A stretch of 64,000 bases of DNA from Amanita rubescens. Lineage: Eukaryota; Basidiomycota; Agaricomycetes; Agaricales; Amanitaceae. The notes under the pieces are model-generated. The model ran no database searches. It was given only the letters and a program-made list of their open reading frames with translations, and was not told the origin of the DNA. Where the stretch lies: positions 90,970 to 154,969 of the forward strand of contig WION01000107.1 in the NCBI GenBank assembly GCA_015039365.1, in the 5' to 3' direction. Position numbers and translations under genes: made by a program. Positions 1 to 12,983 of the stretch are shown piece by piece; positions within the stretch are counted from its first letter, which is position 1; each line of letters opens with the position of its first letter.

Positions 1-817
1 GCTTATTGCACGACCACCTTTCATTTTTGACGCTATCCGAGTCGGACATCTTCCGGGAGAGAAAGAACTCTCGTTACGCGCGTATCAAGTCGACGCAGCA
101 AAGTTGGTCACGACAAGAGAGAGAATGGTTGCGGTCGGGTACGCGCTAAGTTGATCTTTGAAATTATTTAAACAACTTTCTTAAACAGCGTTGCATTGTT
201 GGGAGTCGCCGCAGTGACTTGCGAATGTAAGTTCCTCGCCGAGATCCATTACTACCTAAACAAACGAACGACAGACAATATACTCCGCGTCATCGGAAAA
301 CGCGCTCATCCGTTTCATAACATCGTATACCTCTCCTCGTTTAGCGTCATCGCCTCTTCTTTCGGGTACGTACATAGTACTACACATCCCGCGTCCACTT
401 TAACCCACTTACACGCTAGCATGGCCATAACACAAACCCACCTCACCATCCCTGCGACCTCCCAAAAATGGCCACTATTCGCCGCTCTCCTCCTGCTGGT
501 CACCTTATTCGGCCTTTTCGCGCAGGATCTGCATGATCCTTGGATTCCAACGTGAAGCAGTAGGCCGCGCGTCGACGGGCGTGTACTCTGGAATCATATT
601 CGCGCTGATTTTGGGAAGGGTAGTGTTTGGGACTGTACCTGGGGCCTTGTCTGTCATTGGAATTGTGTTGATATTGGGTTCGGCGGTGTTTGTGGTGGTG
701 ATGAAGCAAGCGAGGGAGGGTGAGGAGAGTAGTTCAGGTACGGAAGGATTGAGTGAGAAGAGGGGTGTTGAGGATGTTGAGGTGGGGTTGCTGGAAATGG
801 CCGAAGTGGAGGAATAG
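1..817 (+). pseudogene. EamA/DMT transporter copy 1, 3' part, frameshifted
   Basis: C-terminal half of a drug/metabolite transporter (ten-helix EamA family, small-molecule export across a membrane), cut off by the window start. It aligns along its length with the intact paralogue at 5752-6932: LIARPPF, then VTCE, VIGKRAHP, HNIVYL, GLFAQ, GFQRE and GRAS. Introns can be placed at 139-188, 227-274 and 366-419; the last two match those of the paralogue, while the first has no counterpart there. One extra base at about 532 throws the frame off inside a membrane helix (LFAQDL to MILGFQRE), so the protein would end at 555; the second frame stays open to 817 and ends with the same DVEVGLLE tail. The clean frame on both sides of a single indel suggests a recent break or an assembly error. 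Confidence 0.75.
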
Positions 818-849
818 CCCTTATGCTGGAAAGCTAAGGTTTTGCAAAT

Positions 850-1276
850 GCAAACAGCTTAAATTCGATTCGCGCGTCCGGACATGAAAACTCACAAGGC
901 ACTTGAGATTATCCCATCTGAATGAGTAATGAGGAAGGGTGCAACCCCCCCCCCCCCAACGCCTTGGAAGGACCTAGAGCAACATCTCGACTCGCTCTGA
1001 GCTCATATTTCGAGGCTTCAGTCTTGTAACCGTTTTATATCCCGGATATTGATTAGCCGATAGCCGGATTGCCAGGTATCGACCGGGTATATTGGCCAGC
1101 TATCACCCGGAATCCCACGCTCACTTCACCAGTGCTTTACGAAAAACAAAGGCCGTCGGGCCTGCCACGAAGTGGCGGCCCAGATTCATCAAGTCAAGAA
1201 CAACGAAGGTCTTCTGTGTCGCGGTCGGATTTCTCGGAACGGATGTTTCCGTCTTGCAAATCGTATGGATGACCAC
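850..1276 (+). pseudogene. EamA/DMT transporter copy 2, broken 5' fragment
   Basis: Remnant of the promoter and first codons of the same transporter as at 5752. Positions 873-935 match the sequence just before and over the start codon of the intact copy (the run ending in TCTGAATGAGTAATGAG). The segment around 985-1010 matches its CTCGCTCnGAGCTCAT stretch, and 1190-1272 matches the part encoding NNEGLL to VLQIVW. Two foreign pieces interrupt it: a run of 13 C at 945-957, and about 180 bp at 1012-1190 with no counterpart. No open frame links the parts. Between the 3' relic at 1-817 and the intact gene downstream, this shows at least two duplication events of the transporter locus. Confidence 0.65.
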
Positions 1277-1561
1277 TCCCGCTCTGGCAGCGACAGCTCC
1301 GGTGACTGTAGCTCAGGCCAGAGGCCACGACGTATCTCATTGCTCAAGTCGCTCTGGGATGCACGGTGCACTACTTTTAATAGTGAGTGTTATCTCCCAC
1401 TGCTTTATTTACTGCTGACGGTCCCCGCACCACGGTTGACTCCCAGCCAACACAACCTTCCTCGCCGCCGCTGTTCTCCTTCGCCCTAGCCTTTGCTCAC
1501 TGCTTGCAGACGTGCCAAGTCCATCCACGCCTGCTGCCAGGCCCCAGTGCTCCAATCCGCA

Positions 1562-1924
1562 ATGAACGACAACTCGCTGCTTATTGATGCCACCCTTCCA
1601 CGCCCAGTGATTCCAGCCGCCTATGTCCCTACCAGCCGCCTGCTCACCCTCTTGTGCGGGACGCTCGCCACCGCCGCATTATCCTTCACCATTGTTGCTA
1701 CATGTGCACTTTCTGGCATCCACGAAACAATTTCGAAGAAAAAGATACCATTGGAAATGATATTATCTATCATTGACACTAACACGGACGCCGTAAAGGT
1801 AAGCGATAACGAACACCCATACGCGTGATAAAATTAAAATAATGGATCCTTTTTGCAGCGCATGGGTCGATCACTCGTCGTACGACCTCGAGTCAGAAAC
1901 ATATGGCCCTCTCCTCAACGGTAA
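1562..1924 (+). CDS. small hypothetical membrane protein, two exons
   Basis: Unrecognised. An ATG at 1562 (MNDNSLLIDATLP) opens a frame of 79 codons to 1798. It is followed by a good intron (GTAAGC at 1799, TTTTGCAG ending at 1858) and a second exon of 22 codons ending at TAA 1924, giving about 100 residues. One hydrophobic segment (LLTLLCGTLATAALSFTIVATC) could cross a membrane; the C-terminal end is basic. No neighbour suggests a role, and it lies between the transporter relics and an empty region. It may be the 5' part of a larger gene or a chance frame. Confidence 0.3.
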
Positions 1925-3004
1925 ACCGGTACAACGCAGACGAATTAAGTTCCGAGGAAACACCATCAGAATTTAAAATAGATAATCGACGTGTTAGTGA
2001 TTGGGTTCAATATCATATAAATCCGCAGCCTGGGGTTTCATGCCATTCGGCGAATATATTCACTTGCATGTAAAATTCGACAAATTGAACAGCCCTTTCT
2101 GATTGGATGATGACTGGACAATGGTAACGTTGGCGGATGACTAAATAACTTGCGTATTCTTGAAATTGTATTAGTACGAAATTTGTCATGTGCTAGGAGC
2201 ATGACGGCAGACTCTAAGGTTGCTGCGGATGAAGGCAGCGCTCAGAAACAAATTCCTATTATACATTGTAGTGGTCTATAACTTCATCTTGGAGTCGCAC
2301 AGATTTCCATCCAGATGATAATACAGTACTTGACTTTGAATCACGATCACGATTTGATCAAGTGATAACAATAACTAGTCACCTATTCCACGGCCGTTCA
2401 CGAGCGATCACTAATGATCACCAATGATCATTAGTGATCATTCCCCACTCACTACACCCTCCGAGGGTCATATAAACGTTGTCGATGATGAGCCGCTCAG
2501 CCGTCACTTGAGGAATGTTACGTCAGCGATTGTGATCACGCGATCACGCGACTGATCGCGTCCACTTTTGGCATGCCATCCACGACCGAGCCAGCGCGAC
2601 GGTTCTTTTTTTGCAGGTCTAATAATTGTTCTCAAATTAAAATTGGTACATCACGAGCATGATGATAAATCACCAGCTTCGCTCGCTTTGCTTCTTACAC
2701 TTATCTTCACTCCTTGCCTTGTCCAAAGATAGGTTCGTTTACTTATCTCTCCGAGCCTTGATCTCCTTTGACAAAGACGGTTACACAGAATTGGGATGAC
2801 TTGCCGCTATTTATAGTCGCAACGCATTTCTTACCGAGCTCGTTATGCAATGATATCTCTCTTACTACGACGACGGCACGTGTCAACACGCCATGAAACC
2901 TCTTGCACCAATTCCTTGGTATACGCATCGGAGAAGGTCCGGAGGCGCTTTCACACTACATAAAGAGCGAAGCAGCCGACCATCTTTCCCTACAATTTCT
3001 TTCA
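1925..3004. other. gene-poor stretch upstream of the monooxygenase
   Basis: No convincing gene on either strand. The stretch is AT-rich and contains a cluster of GATCA words (2340-2570), including the perfect palindrome listed separately. A TATA-like word (CATAAAG) sits at about 2958-2964, roughly 40 bp before the start codon of the monooxygenase, so part of this is probably its promoter. Confidence 0.5.
2406..2439. repeat. perfect 15-bp inverted repeat with 4-bp loop
   Basis: GATCACTAATGATCA is followed by CCAA and then by its exact reverse complement ending at 2439. Related GATCAC/GTGATC words lie on both sides (2340-2400 and 2530-2565). It could be a hairpin, a binding site for a dimeric regulator, or a remnant of a small inverted-repeat element; the sequence alone does not tell. 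Confidence 0.85.
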
Positions 3005-5568
<2,564 letters not shown>

Positions 5569-5751
5569 TGATAGATAGCATCGTAGCCCCTATGTTGTAA
5601 AGTTAAGGTTTTGCAAAAACAGCTCGTTCCTGAATTTGATTCTCGCCAAGCCGTATACATACACTTGTCATATGTCCATGTCCCTGGCATCACATGAGAC
5701 TCAGAAACCCGTATGTCCGGCATGAAAACTCACATGGGACTTCCCATCTGA

Positions 5752-6932
5752 ATGAGTAATGAGTATTCCACGTCTTATCACACCATGAAGAACCACTTCG
5801 ACTCGCTCCGAGCTCATATCAAGAACAATGAAGGTCTACTCCTGATCATAGCCTCTGAAGCGTTCTTTGCCTTGGTAGGCGTCGCCGTCAAATTTCTCGG
5901 AATGAACGTTTCCGTCCTACAAATCGTATGGATTCGAATGACGATAACCTACATCTGTTCCATCGCCTACATGTTCTACGCCCAAATCCCTTCCCCCCTC
6001 CTCGGTCCTCCCGGAACTCGAATCTTACTATGCTTTAGAGGACTAACCGGGTTCTTTGGGATCTTCGGACTCTACTTTTCACTCCAGTATCTCTCGTTAT
6101 CGGACGCTATCGTGTTGACGTTTCTTACTCCGTTGTGTTCGGCGATAGTTGGGTGGGTTTTTCTCAAGGAAAAGATGGAGGTGAGGGAGGTTGTGGCGGG
6201 GTTGGTGAGTTTGGTGGGGGTGGTTTTGATTGCTCGTCCGCCGTTTTTATTTTTGAGCGCCGCGGTGCCGGGACTCGGAGGTCCTACTACTGATTTGAAT
6301 TCGGAGTTGCGTCGGGCCGTGGTTGAGAAGGGAGTGACGACGGCGCAGAGGATGGTGGCGGTGGGGGTTGCGTTAAGTGGTGTTGCTGGGGTGACGTGTG
6401 AATGTGAGTGGCCAGGTCTGTTGAGGGTCGTGGCACGGATCTGACCCCGAGGTGCAAGACAATTTGATCCGCGTTATTGGAAAACGTGCGCATCCGTTAC
6501 ACAATATCGTGTACCTCGCGGCTTTTTGCGTCGTTTCGTCATCCATAGGGTGATTTGTTTCTTCCCATCTCGGACCGCTGTGGGCTAACTGGCATGGTTA
6601 GGATGGCTATAGCGCGTACGCCGATCGTGGTTCCCACGCGGTGGTCGTTGATTGGTCTTTTGGTGTTGGTTGGGGTGTTTGGTCTTTTTGCGCAGACGTT
6701 AATGACGATGGGGTTTCAAAGGGAAAAGGTGGGACGTGCGTCGATGGGGGTGTATACTGGGATTGTGTATGCATTAGGGTTTGGGTGGGTGTTTTTTGGG
6801 AGTGTGCCAGGGGTGTTGTCAATGCTTGGGACGGTGTTGATATTGGGCTCAGCGGTGTATGTTGTTTTGGCAAGGGGTCCAGAAGAAGAAAAAAGTGATG
6901 TTGAAGTGGGTTTGTTGGAAGGAGAAAAATGA
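5752..6932 (+). CDS. EamA/DMT-family transporter, intact copy
   Basis: Ten-helix drug/metabolite transporter, probably in the plasma or an organelle membrane; substrate unknown. Exons 5752-6403, 6459-6549 and 6602-6932 give 357 residues. The first EamA repeat holds AFFALVGVAVKFLG, the RGLTGFFGIFGLYF helix and LSDAIVLTFLTPL, a hallmark of fungal members. The second repeat follows VIGKRAHPLHNIVYL and ends with TLMTMGFQREKVGRAS and VLILGSAVYVV. A short acidic tail (DVEVGLLEGEK) is shared with the relic at 1-817. The start chosen is the ATG that is also preserved in relic copy 2. Its stop lies only 5 bp from the stop of the converging bL31m gene, so the 3' untranslated regions must overlap. Confidence 0.9.
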
Positions 6933-6937
6933 CAAGA

Positions 6938-7315
6938 TTATTTTTTATTGCTAATATCCTCGCTCTCCTGACTCGCTGCACTTCCCAAACCTTCAAAACG
7001 TCTACGAAACCTGCCCAGTCTGCCCGTTGCCTGTTCCTCGTCCTCCATGGTGCTGTCTGTGAGCCACATGCGGGTGTTCCATACAGGGTTGTTTGTTGTG
7101 TCCCGCGTAAGACGGATACGGGAACGCGGGGATGTGGTCCAGTGAGTGAACGAGGTGCCGTCTGAGCGAATGACGAGTTGTGGGTATTTTGGCACGACTG
7201 GATTTGGAAGGGTTGGCCTGCGCCTGCGCCAGACGTGGGTACGTCCGTAGGGAGAGGACGAGACGGGACGGACGAAAGGCGGGAGGATGATGACGGGGAC
7301 AGAGAATTTGAGCAT
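6938..7315 (-). CDS. mitochondrial large-subunit ribosomal protein bL31m
   Basis: 125-residue mitoribosomal protein, similar to yeast Mrpl36. Single exon from the ATG at 7315: MLKFSVPVIILPPFVRP forms a basic/hydrophobic import sequence. Then come the bL31 core (YPQLVIRSDGTSF, TTSPRSRIRLTRDTTNNPVW) and the typical C-terminal GRLGRFRRRFEGL. Yeast Mrpl36 has the same order (LSDGS, then IRL, NNPLWNPS, then LDRFNKRY), recalled from family knowledge. The gene converges on the transporter (5 bp between stops). Upstream it diverges from the PH-CRIB gene, with only 57 bp between the two start codons, implying a compact bidirectional promoter. Confidence 0.8.
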   Translation of the reverse strand: MLKFSVPVIILPPFVRPVSSSPYGRTHVWRRRRPTLPNPVVPKYPQLVIRSDGTSFTHWTTSPRSRIRLTRDTTNNPVWNTRMWLTDSTMEDEEQATGRLGRFRRRFEGLGSAASQESEDISNKK

Positions 7316-7372
7316 GGGATATTTGGCGTTGTTTGTGTCCTTTACAGCTGTGCGTGAGCTAAATATATCAGC

Positions 7373-7904
7373 ATGGATCTTGTAACCTATCTGGTCTGTG
7401 CTCGCCGGTCTGCGGCTGAGCCACCGTCCAACGACGAGCCACATGAGGTCGTGCGCAGTGGAATTGTGCGTATGAAGCGCGATGGACTGTTTGCAGGGTG
7501 GAGAGAAAAGTGGATGGTGCTCCAGGGCGATACTCTGACGTTCTACAATACTGGGGTGGGTGTTGCTGTGCTGAGTTGAGTTGACTTTTGCTAATTCTCC
7601 GTAGACACCGCGCCGGATAAAGACGGGTGTGATCCAGTTAAAGGATGTGGACCGAATTGAACGAGTGGATGCAAAGCCATATTGCCTCGAACTAGAAGCA
7701 AATGGGCGGCGATACTTGGTTGCATTGAAGAGCGACGGGGAGTTATATGAATGGCAAGATGAAGTTTACGTTCGAAGTGGAAGTGGTGGATTCAGTCAAC
7801 CATTTGGTTTTGCTCACGTAGGTCATGTTGGATGGGACGCACCATCAGGTGGATTTACGGTCGTCGGGGCAACGGCACAGGCCGCCGCCCGCCTCCTTAG
7901 TTAG
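7373..7904 (+). CDS. kinase-less PH-CRIB protein, truncated PAK-like paralogue
   Basis: Two exons (7373-7555, 7605-7904) encode 160 residues. A PH domain comes first (GIVRMKRDGLFAGWREKW, LTFYNTG, then IQLKDVDRIERVDAKPYCLE and YLVALKSDGELYEWQDEV). It is followed by a good CRIB motif (FSQPFGFAHVGHVGWD), the Cdc42/Rac-binding element, and then a stop. The next gene, 26 bp downstream, begins with the same PH-CRIB layout and continues into a kinase. The PH domains are related (DVDRIERVDAKPYCLELEA versus [19 protein letters not shown]), and both are split by an intron at the equivalent place. The product could compete for Cdc42 and lipid without kinase activity, or the gene may be a decaying duplicate. 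A single transcript spanning both frames was considered, but no splice join I tried keeps frame. Confidence 0.7.
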
Positions 7905-7930
7905 CGTGGGAATGTATTGTAGCTTCTCTC

Positions 7931-10523
7931 ATGTCATTCCATCCCATCTCCGCCTCATCGCTTACTCCCTCCCGCCCCGCTCCCCCAGCTCCTAATAGGC
8001 GTCCAACTGACCCGCTCACTGGCTCTTACTCGGGCATCGGAGCAACACCAGGCGGTGATACTTTCGCGACAGGCATCATCAGAAGTGGCTTCCTCACCAT
8101 CAAAGAGGAGGGAGGCTTCTCGAGTTGGATATGGAAGACAAAATGGGTTGTTCTCAAAGAGCAGGCAATCACCATCCATAAATCAGAGGTCCGTCGCTTC
8201 TACTTTCCTTCTTTCGTCTTTCATGCCCTCCCTAGTTCGCTCCGCCTCAGCTTATCATCTACCTCCGTGACATTTCAAACATCGAGCGCATCGACCTCAA
8301 GCCCTACTGTCTGCTTCTAGAAGCAAAGGAAAAACGTTTCTATCTATCCCTTAAAGGCGACGAGGAGCTTTACGGATGGCAGGACGACGTCTACGCACGC
8401 ACACCAATGGGCGCTAGCGGTCCCACCAATTTTGTCCATAAAATCCATGTCGGCTTCGACCCTATCTCAGGCGCGTTTACCGTGCGTGTTCATCTATCAA
8501 ATCCCGCTTTTTTACTTACCCCCCTTCAGGGTATGCCTGATCAATGGGCCAAATTGCTCACCAAATCCAACATCACAAAGGAAGACTATGCCAGAGACCC
8601 TCAAGCTGTGCTCGACGTGCTCGAGTTTTACACCGATCATAAAAAACGCGAGATGGATGATCTAGGCGCTCCACCCCGCTTTGATCGCGGCACGGGGCTC
8701 GGCGGACTCGCCGCTACTGCCTCCCGTTCCGAGCCGACCTTGAACACAAACGAAAGTCTATCCAACTCTGCCAAAGCCGCGCTCGAACTCGTCAATGGAT
8801 CGAGCAAGTCAACGGTTCCGAGGTCGCCTTTACCCCCAACGCCCCCTCAACAACATGCCACAGCAGCGGGATCTCTCCAATCTTCTAGGCCTGCTCCGCC
8901 TAGACCGACCTATGCCGGCTCACGACCTTTACCTCCTACCTCGACTACCTCGTCTACGCCGGGTAGTGGGCCCCCGACACCCAAGCTCGAACACGTGCCC
9001 TCTGCGGCGGATCTTCAGGCTAGGCAGAAGCAGTCGGCCAAGGTCGCTGCCGTTCCGATGAGGAAGGAAACTTCGACATCGGAGAGGGATCTGATGTGGA
9101 CGCAGCAGCAATCGTCGGTGGAAGATTTGGAGAGGCAGAGGAAGGAAAAGGTTTTGGAGCAGAGAGCGAGGGAGGAACAGCGGTTGCAAGAGCAGCGACA
9201 GCGGGACAAGGAGCGTGAACGAGAGCGAGAGAGAGAAAGGGAAAGAGAAAGGGAAAGGGAGAGGGACAGAGAGAGGGAGAGGGACAGAGAAAGGGAGAGG
9301 GAAAGAGAAAGGGAGAGGGAGAGGGAACGCGAAAAGGAACGCGAACGCGAACGAGCTGCCACTCCTAACATCCCTACGACGACTATTAAACCTCTTCAGC
9401 CTGTCAAAAAAGTACACATTCAACACGACGAAAAGCCCGTCAAGGTGGCGATGGCTCCTGGATCTGTGGCCGCAGCAGCAGCCGCGCTCGAGAAGCCCAA
9501 GGAGAAGCCCAAGGAACAGAGGATCAGCACGATGACCGAGGTGCAGATTATGGAAAAGCTTCATAATGTCGTGTCGAAGGATGATCCGAAGCAGCTCTAC
9601 TCCAAGATCAAGAAGGTCGGACAAGGCGCGTCTGGGCACGTGTACGTCGCCAAGACGTTGCTTACGGGCAAGAAGGTGGCGATCAAGGAGATGGATCTTG
9701 CTCAACAACCGCGCAAGGAGCTGATTGTGAATGAAATCATGGTCATGAAGGAGAGTCAACATCCAAACATTGTGAATTTTTTGGATTCGTATCTTGTGAA
9801 GAATAACGAGTTGTGGGTGGTGATGGAGTATATGGAGGGGGGTGCGTTGACGGATATTATTGAAAATAATTCGTTGGAGGAGGATCAGATTTCGAGTATT
9901 TGTTTCGAGGTGAGAGTCGGTTTTTCGTTGGTGTTCGTGGCTAATCCGACTGTGCGGTTAGACGTGCAAAGGTTTGGGACATTTGCATAGTCAGAGCATT
10001 ATCCATCGGGATATCAAATCTGACAACGTGTTGCTCGACGCTCAGGGACGAGTCAAAATCAGTGAGTTCGCGCGTCCGCACTGATCCTTTTCTGACACCC
10101 TCGCCCACAGCCGACTTTGGGTTTTGCGCCAAACTGACCGACCAAAAATCGAAACGAGCCACGATGGTCGGTACGCCGTACTGGATGGCGCCTGAAGTGG
10201 TCAAACAAAAAGAGTATGGGGCCAAAGTCGACATTTGGTCTCTCGGCATCATGGCGATTGAGATGATCGAGAACGAGCCTCCGTATTTGGACGAAGAGCC
10301 ACTGAAAGCGCTATACCTGATTGCGACGAACGGGACGCCGACGCTCAAGAAGCCAGACGCGCTGAGTCGGGAGCTCAAATCGTTTTTGGCCGTGTGTCTC
10401 TGCGTGGATGTATCGAGTCGAGCGACGGCTGCCGAGTTACTTGAACACGAATTTTTGAGAAAGGCGTGTGCGCTTTCGGGGTTGGCACCGCTTTTGAGGT
10501 TTAGATCGAAGCAGGCTACATGA
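7931..10523 (+). CDS. PAK/Cla4-type Ste20 protein kinase (PH-CRIB-kinase)
   Basis: Cdc42-activated serine/threonine kinase controlling polarity, septation and cytokinesis in fungi. Exons 7931-8188, 8251-8481, 8530-9909, 9962-10061 and 10111-10523 give 793 residues. Order: Pro/Ser-rich N-terminus, PH domain (about 50-140), CRIB ([11 protein letters not shown], then WAKLL and a [10 protein letters not shown] helix), Pro-rich SH3-binding-like linkers, a long Arg-Glu run (about 390-440), and the kinase. Kinase landmarks: glycine loop VGQGASGHV, lysine in [14 protein letters not shown] catalytic loop, DFG at the exon 4/5 join, [27 protein letters not shown], and subdomain [17 protein letters not shown]. 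All essential residues are present. Pieces of its last exon recur as relics at about 13.85 and 19.16 kb. Confidence 0.93.
9210..9355 (+). repeat. purine-rich GAGAGN microsatellite coding for Arg-Glu repeats
   Basis: Inside the PAK linker, an imperfect GAGAGG/GAGAAA hexamer array encodes alternating Arg-Glu for about 48 residues. This is a charged single helix or coiled coil, and likely length-polymorphic. The reverse strand is a pure pyrimidine tract. Confidence 0.85.
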
Positions 10524-11202
10524 AGAAGTTATTAATTTTTTTTGGAAGTGGATTTGGTACGTATAACGAGGATATACCAGATGATTGACGGTGTACGCTT
10601 GTTGTTGTTTTTTACGAGTATACCTATACCTACACCTACATATATCTCTCTTTATTTTTTTCTTCTTTGGATTTGATTGTTGTGTGAGGCGAGCTGGTTA
10701 CATAAGGGTCGCTTGCGTGCATTTCGGATGTAGCCTCCGATCTTGTTCGTAGTTCTCCCTTATCCGTACGTCTCAGCTGGCGAGGTTATAGCTTAATCTC
10801 CCACACACACACACGTCCGCCCCACGCCCCTGCCAAGCGGAGTTGAGCAGTTTCGCACGATCAATCAACTTCTTATTTTATTAACTTACTCGATTCAGGC
10901 GATGTTCCAGACTTCCAGTCGAATTGCAACAGAACCACGAGTTGTGCCACGGTCTTTACACACAATGCCATGGCCTGATTACAGACGGACGATTGGAAAA
11001 TTTCGACGAGGTTATGAGTTGAATAGATGTTAATTACTGGTCGGTATTCATCAAGTACGCATTTAGCGCGTGCTCGGGAAAGGTACAGCACAGTTTACTA
11101 AGTAAGTAAGTGCGCACAGCCTCCCACTGTTCTAAAGAGAATAGATCCACGCTCAGGCACTCACCTATTCTTCCACATCTTCCTCTGCTCTGTAGAGCCC
11201 TG
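10524..11202 (+). other. PAK 3' flank plus leader block of the duplicated unit (copy 1)
   Basis: After the kinase stop there is AT-rich 3' flank up to about 10.7 kb. From about 10718 (GGATGTAGCCTCCGAT) onward the sequence is shared with 14973-15290 and partly 19316-19480. It contains a (CA)n tract, AGTTTCGCACGAT and then a block that in copy 2 is open as H-G-L-N-T-D-G-R-L-E-D-F-D-E-V-M-S. Here the same frame hits a stop after DEVMS. The block could be an old exon upstream of the membrane protein; coding status is unproven. Confidence 0.5.
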
Positions 11203-12447
11203 ATGCTAGCGGCCGTCACCATCCTTGCTCAGGATTCAAGCAATGTACCAAACTGCACAGATAACCAATACAACTGGGTAAGCGCGCGTCTAGTACATTC
11301 CTCCTGCTGGATCAACACTGGCCGGAGTAGACATATAACTCGCTGGATCAGAGTCCCTGTTACGTAGCTGTCGCTCTAATCTCGATGGTCAACGCTGGAC
11401 AAAGTGGGATACTTTTCTGATAACTGTATCTATTCCTCAGTTGAGCTAATGTGGTTTTTCTAGCATATACCCTCCCCTCTGTTACATTTCTGGGACAAAT
11501 CTACGGCCTCGAGCCTGGTTCAAACACCTTATACTTTTGTAATACCGTCTGGTACTCCTTGCTTTCGGCGTGTGCTCTGTGTCAGGATGGGTCCTGGTTC
11601 ACGTACGTTCGCCTGCATTTCCAGGTCAGAATCGTGGACTTGACTCGTTCATCAGATGGCCGGTTTACTCACAAAATTGCAGCCAGACGTATTTGATGGA
11701 GTAAGTTCAATCATTGGCAGTGCAAGATAGCGCTATTAAAACAGATCTCTAGGTATCCCGGTCCCATCCCTTCAAATACTAGTGTGCCAACTTGGGCTTT
11801 TTTAAATGTGACGGTGTGTACTACTGGACGACAATTTTGTGTCTTCTGATGAGTTACTGAGAAATGAAGGCAACCAACGACAATTTTGACCCTGCAAAGG
11901 CATCTAGCCTCGCTGGTGCGTCTCACTAGAATTGAAGCACAGGCGCCTTGACTAATATCTATTGGTATAGTTGCACCTAGTCCGACTTCTTCGGCATCAA
12001 CTTCTTCGGCAGCGACATCTTCAACATCGACATCTTCGACATCGACATCGACATCCCATCCAACTCCTAACACATCTAAGGTTGGTGCTATCGCAGGTGG
12101 TACCATCGGAGGTTTCGTCATAGCGTTGCTCGTTCTGACTACTCCTGTTCTATCTCCATAAAAGGCACAACGGGACTACTCCGGCCCCCGTTCCGCTAAC
12201 CGAACGTTCGATATCCATGCGGATAGTGCCCTCTCAGGAACTCTACGTGAGTACTTCCGTTGTCGCTGTTTTACTTGGGATGCTAGTGCAAAGACGATAG
12301 AATTCTGACGAAATCTTTCCCATCCCACCGACAAGGACACCACAGGACGAAGTGCTTTCTGGCCCTCGGCGTCCATCTGGGCAACCCCCACGACGTTTAG
12401 TGCACTCCATACAAACGGATTCCGGTACAACGTGGTATTCAGAATAA
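11203..12447 (+). pseudogene. membrane-protein family copy A, frameshifted in the transmembrane segment
   Basis: Eight-exon member of the array family (see copy B for the architecture). Exons 11203-11277, 11331-11403, 11464-11602, 11656-11700, 11753-11813, 11870-11915, 11971-, and 12299-12447 are nearly identical to copy B. In exon 7 the TM-encoding sequence has one extra base (CTGACTACTCC against CTGACACTCC) at about 12139. The frame therefore leaves the LLVLTLLFYLHKRR helix and ends at TAA 12159-12161. The remaining cytoplasmic part is still recognisable to 12447 but lacks the short piece starting GTACAAGAGAG. If expressed, the product would be a soluble or poorly anchored ectodomain. Confidence 0.75.
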
Positions 12448-12983
12448 TTCAAGTTGTAGTTTAAGGCATCCTTCTTTTCCAAGTGGAGCGATTGTTTCAG
12501 GGAGTATTCACCCATCTTTAAGGATACGTGGCTGTATGTGGGGAAGTTATTGTCAGCGAAAGACAGTCCTAGTTATGTGCGAGACTCTTTGGCCTTTGTT
12601 GTGTTTTATGAGTATACCTATATACCTCAGTGTGCCTTTTTACAAATTCTGTTCCCTTTTTTTTACCAGTAGCTTGGTTTCTCAGTATCATAACAAAGGG
12701 GAGTTGTGTATGAATATAGACGTTGAGCTTGTAACGTAACCTTGTATGATAAAACTTTATTGTCGGGCGCGGGACTCGGAATGTTCAGACGGTCATGACC
12801 TCCAGTCGACGGCAAGTTCTTATGGACTACGCAGATTCTCAGCCAGTGGTACTATTCGGCCTGATACTGAAATTTTAACAGTGATTTGCATATTTATTCG
12901 GTATTTCGCGGGCTCGATAACGTTGTTTGTAGGGAATGAATCAAGCATGTAGACAGGCTCAGGAAGTGCGCCAAAATTCGGCA
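12448..12983. other. AT-rich intergenic stretch, no gene seen
   Basis: 3' flank of copy A (the same AAGGATACGTGGCT and tATACCTATA words follow copies B and C) and presumptive upstream region of the acetyltransferase. No open frame with coding character. Confidence 0.4.

Noticed and set aside
7818..7922. Intron joining the PH-CRIB gene to PAK
   Set aside because: GTAGGT and TTGTAG are present but the join is out of frame with the PAK start codons.
8929..9762. 277-codon minus-strand frame
   Set aside because: Shadow of the PAK exon; Leu/Ser runs are the complement of the Arg-Glu repeat.
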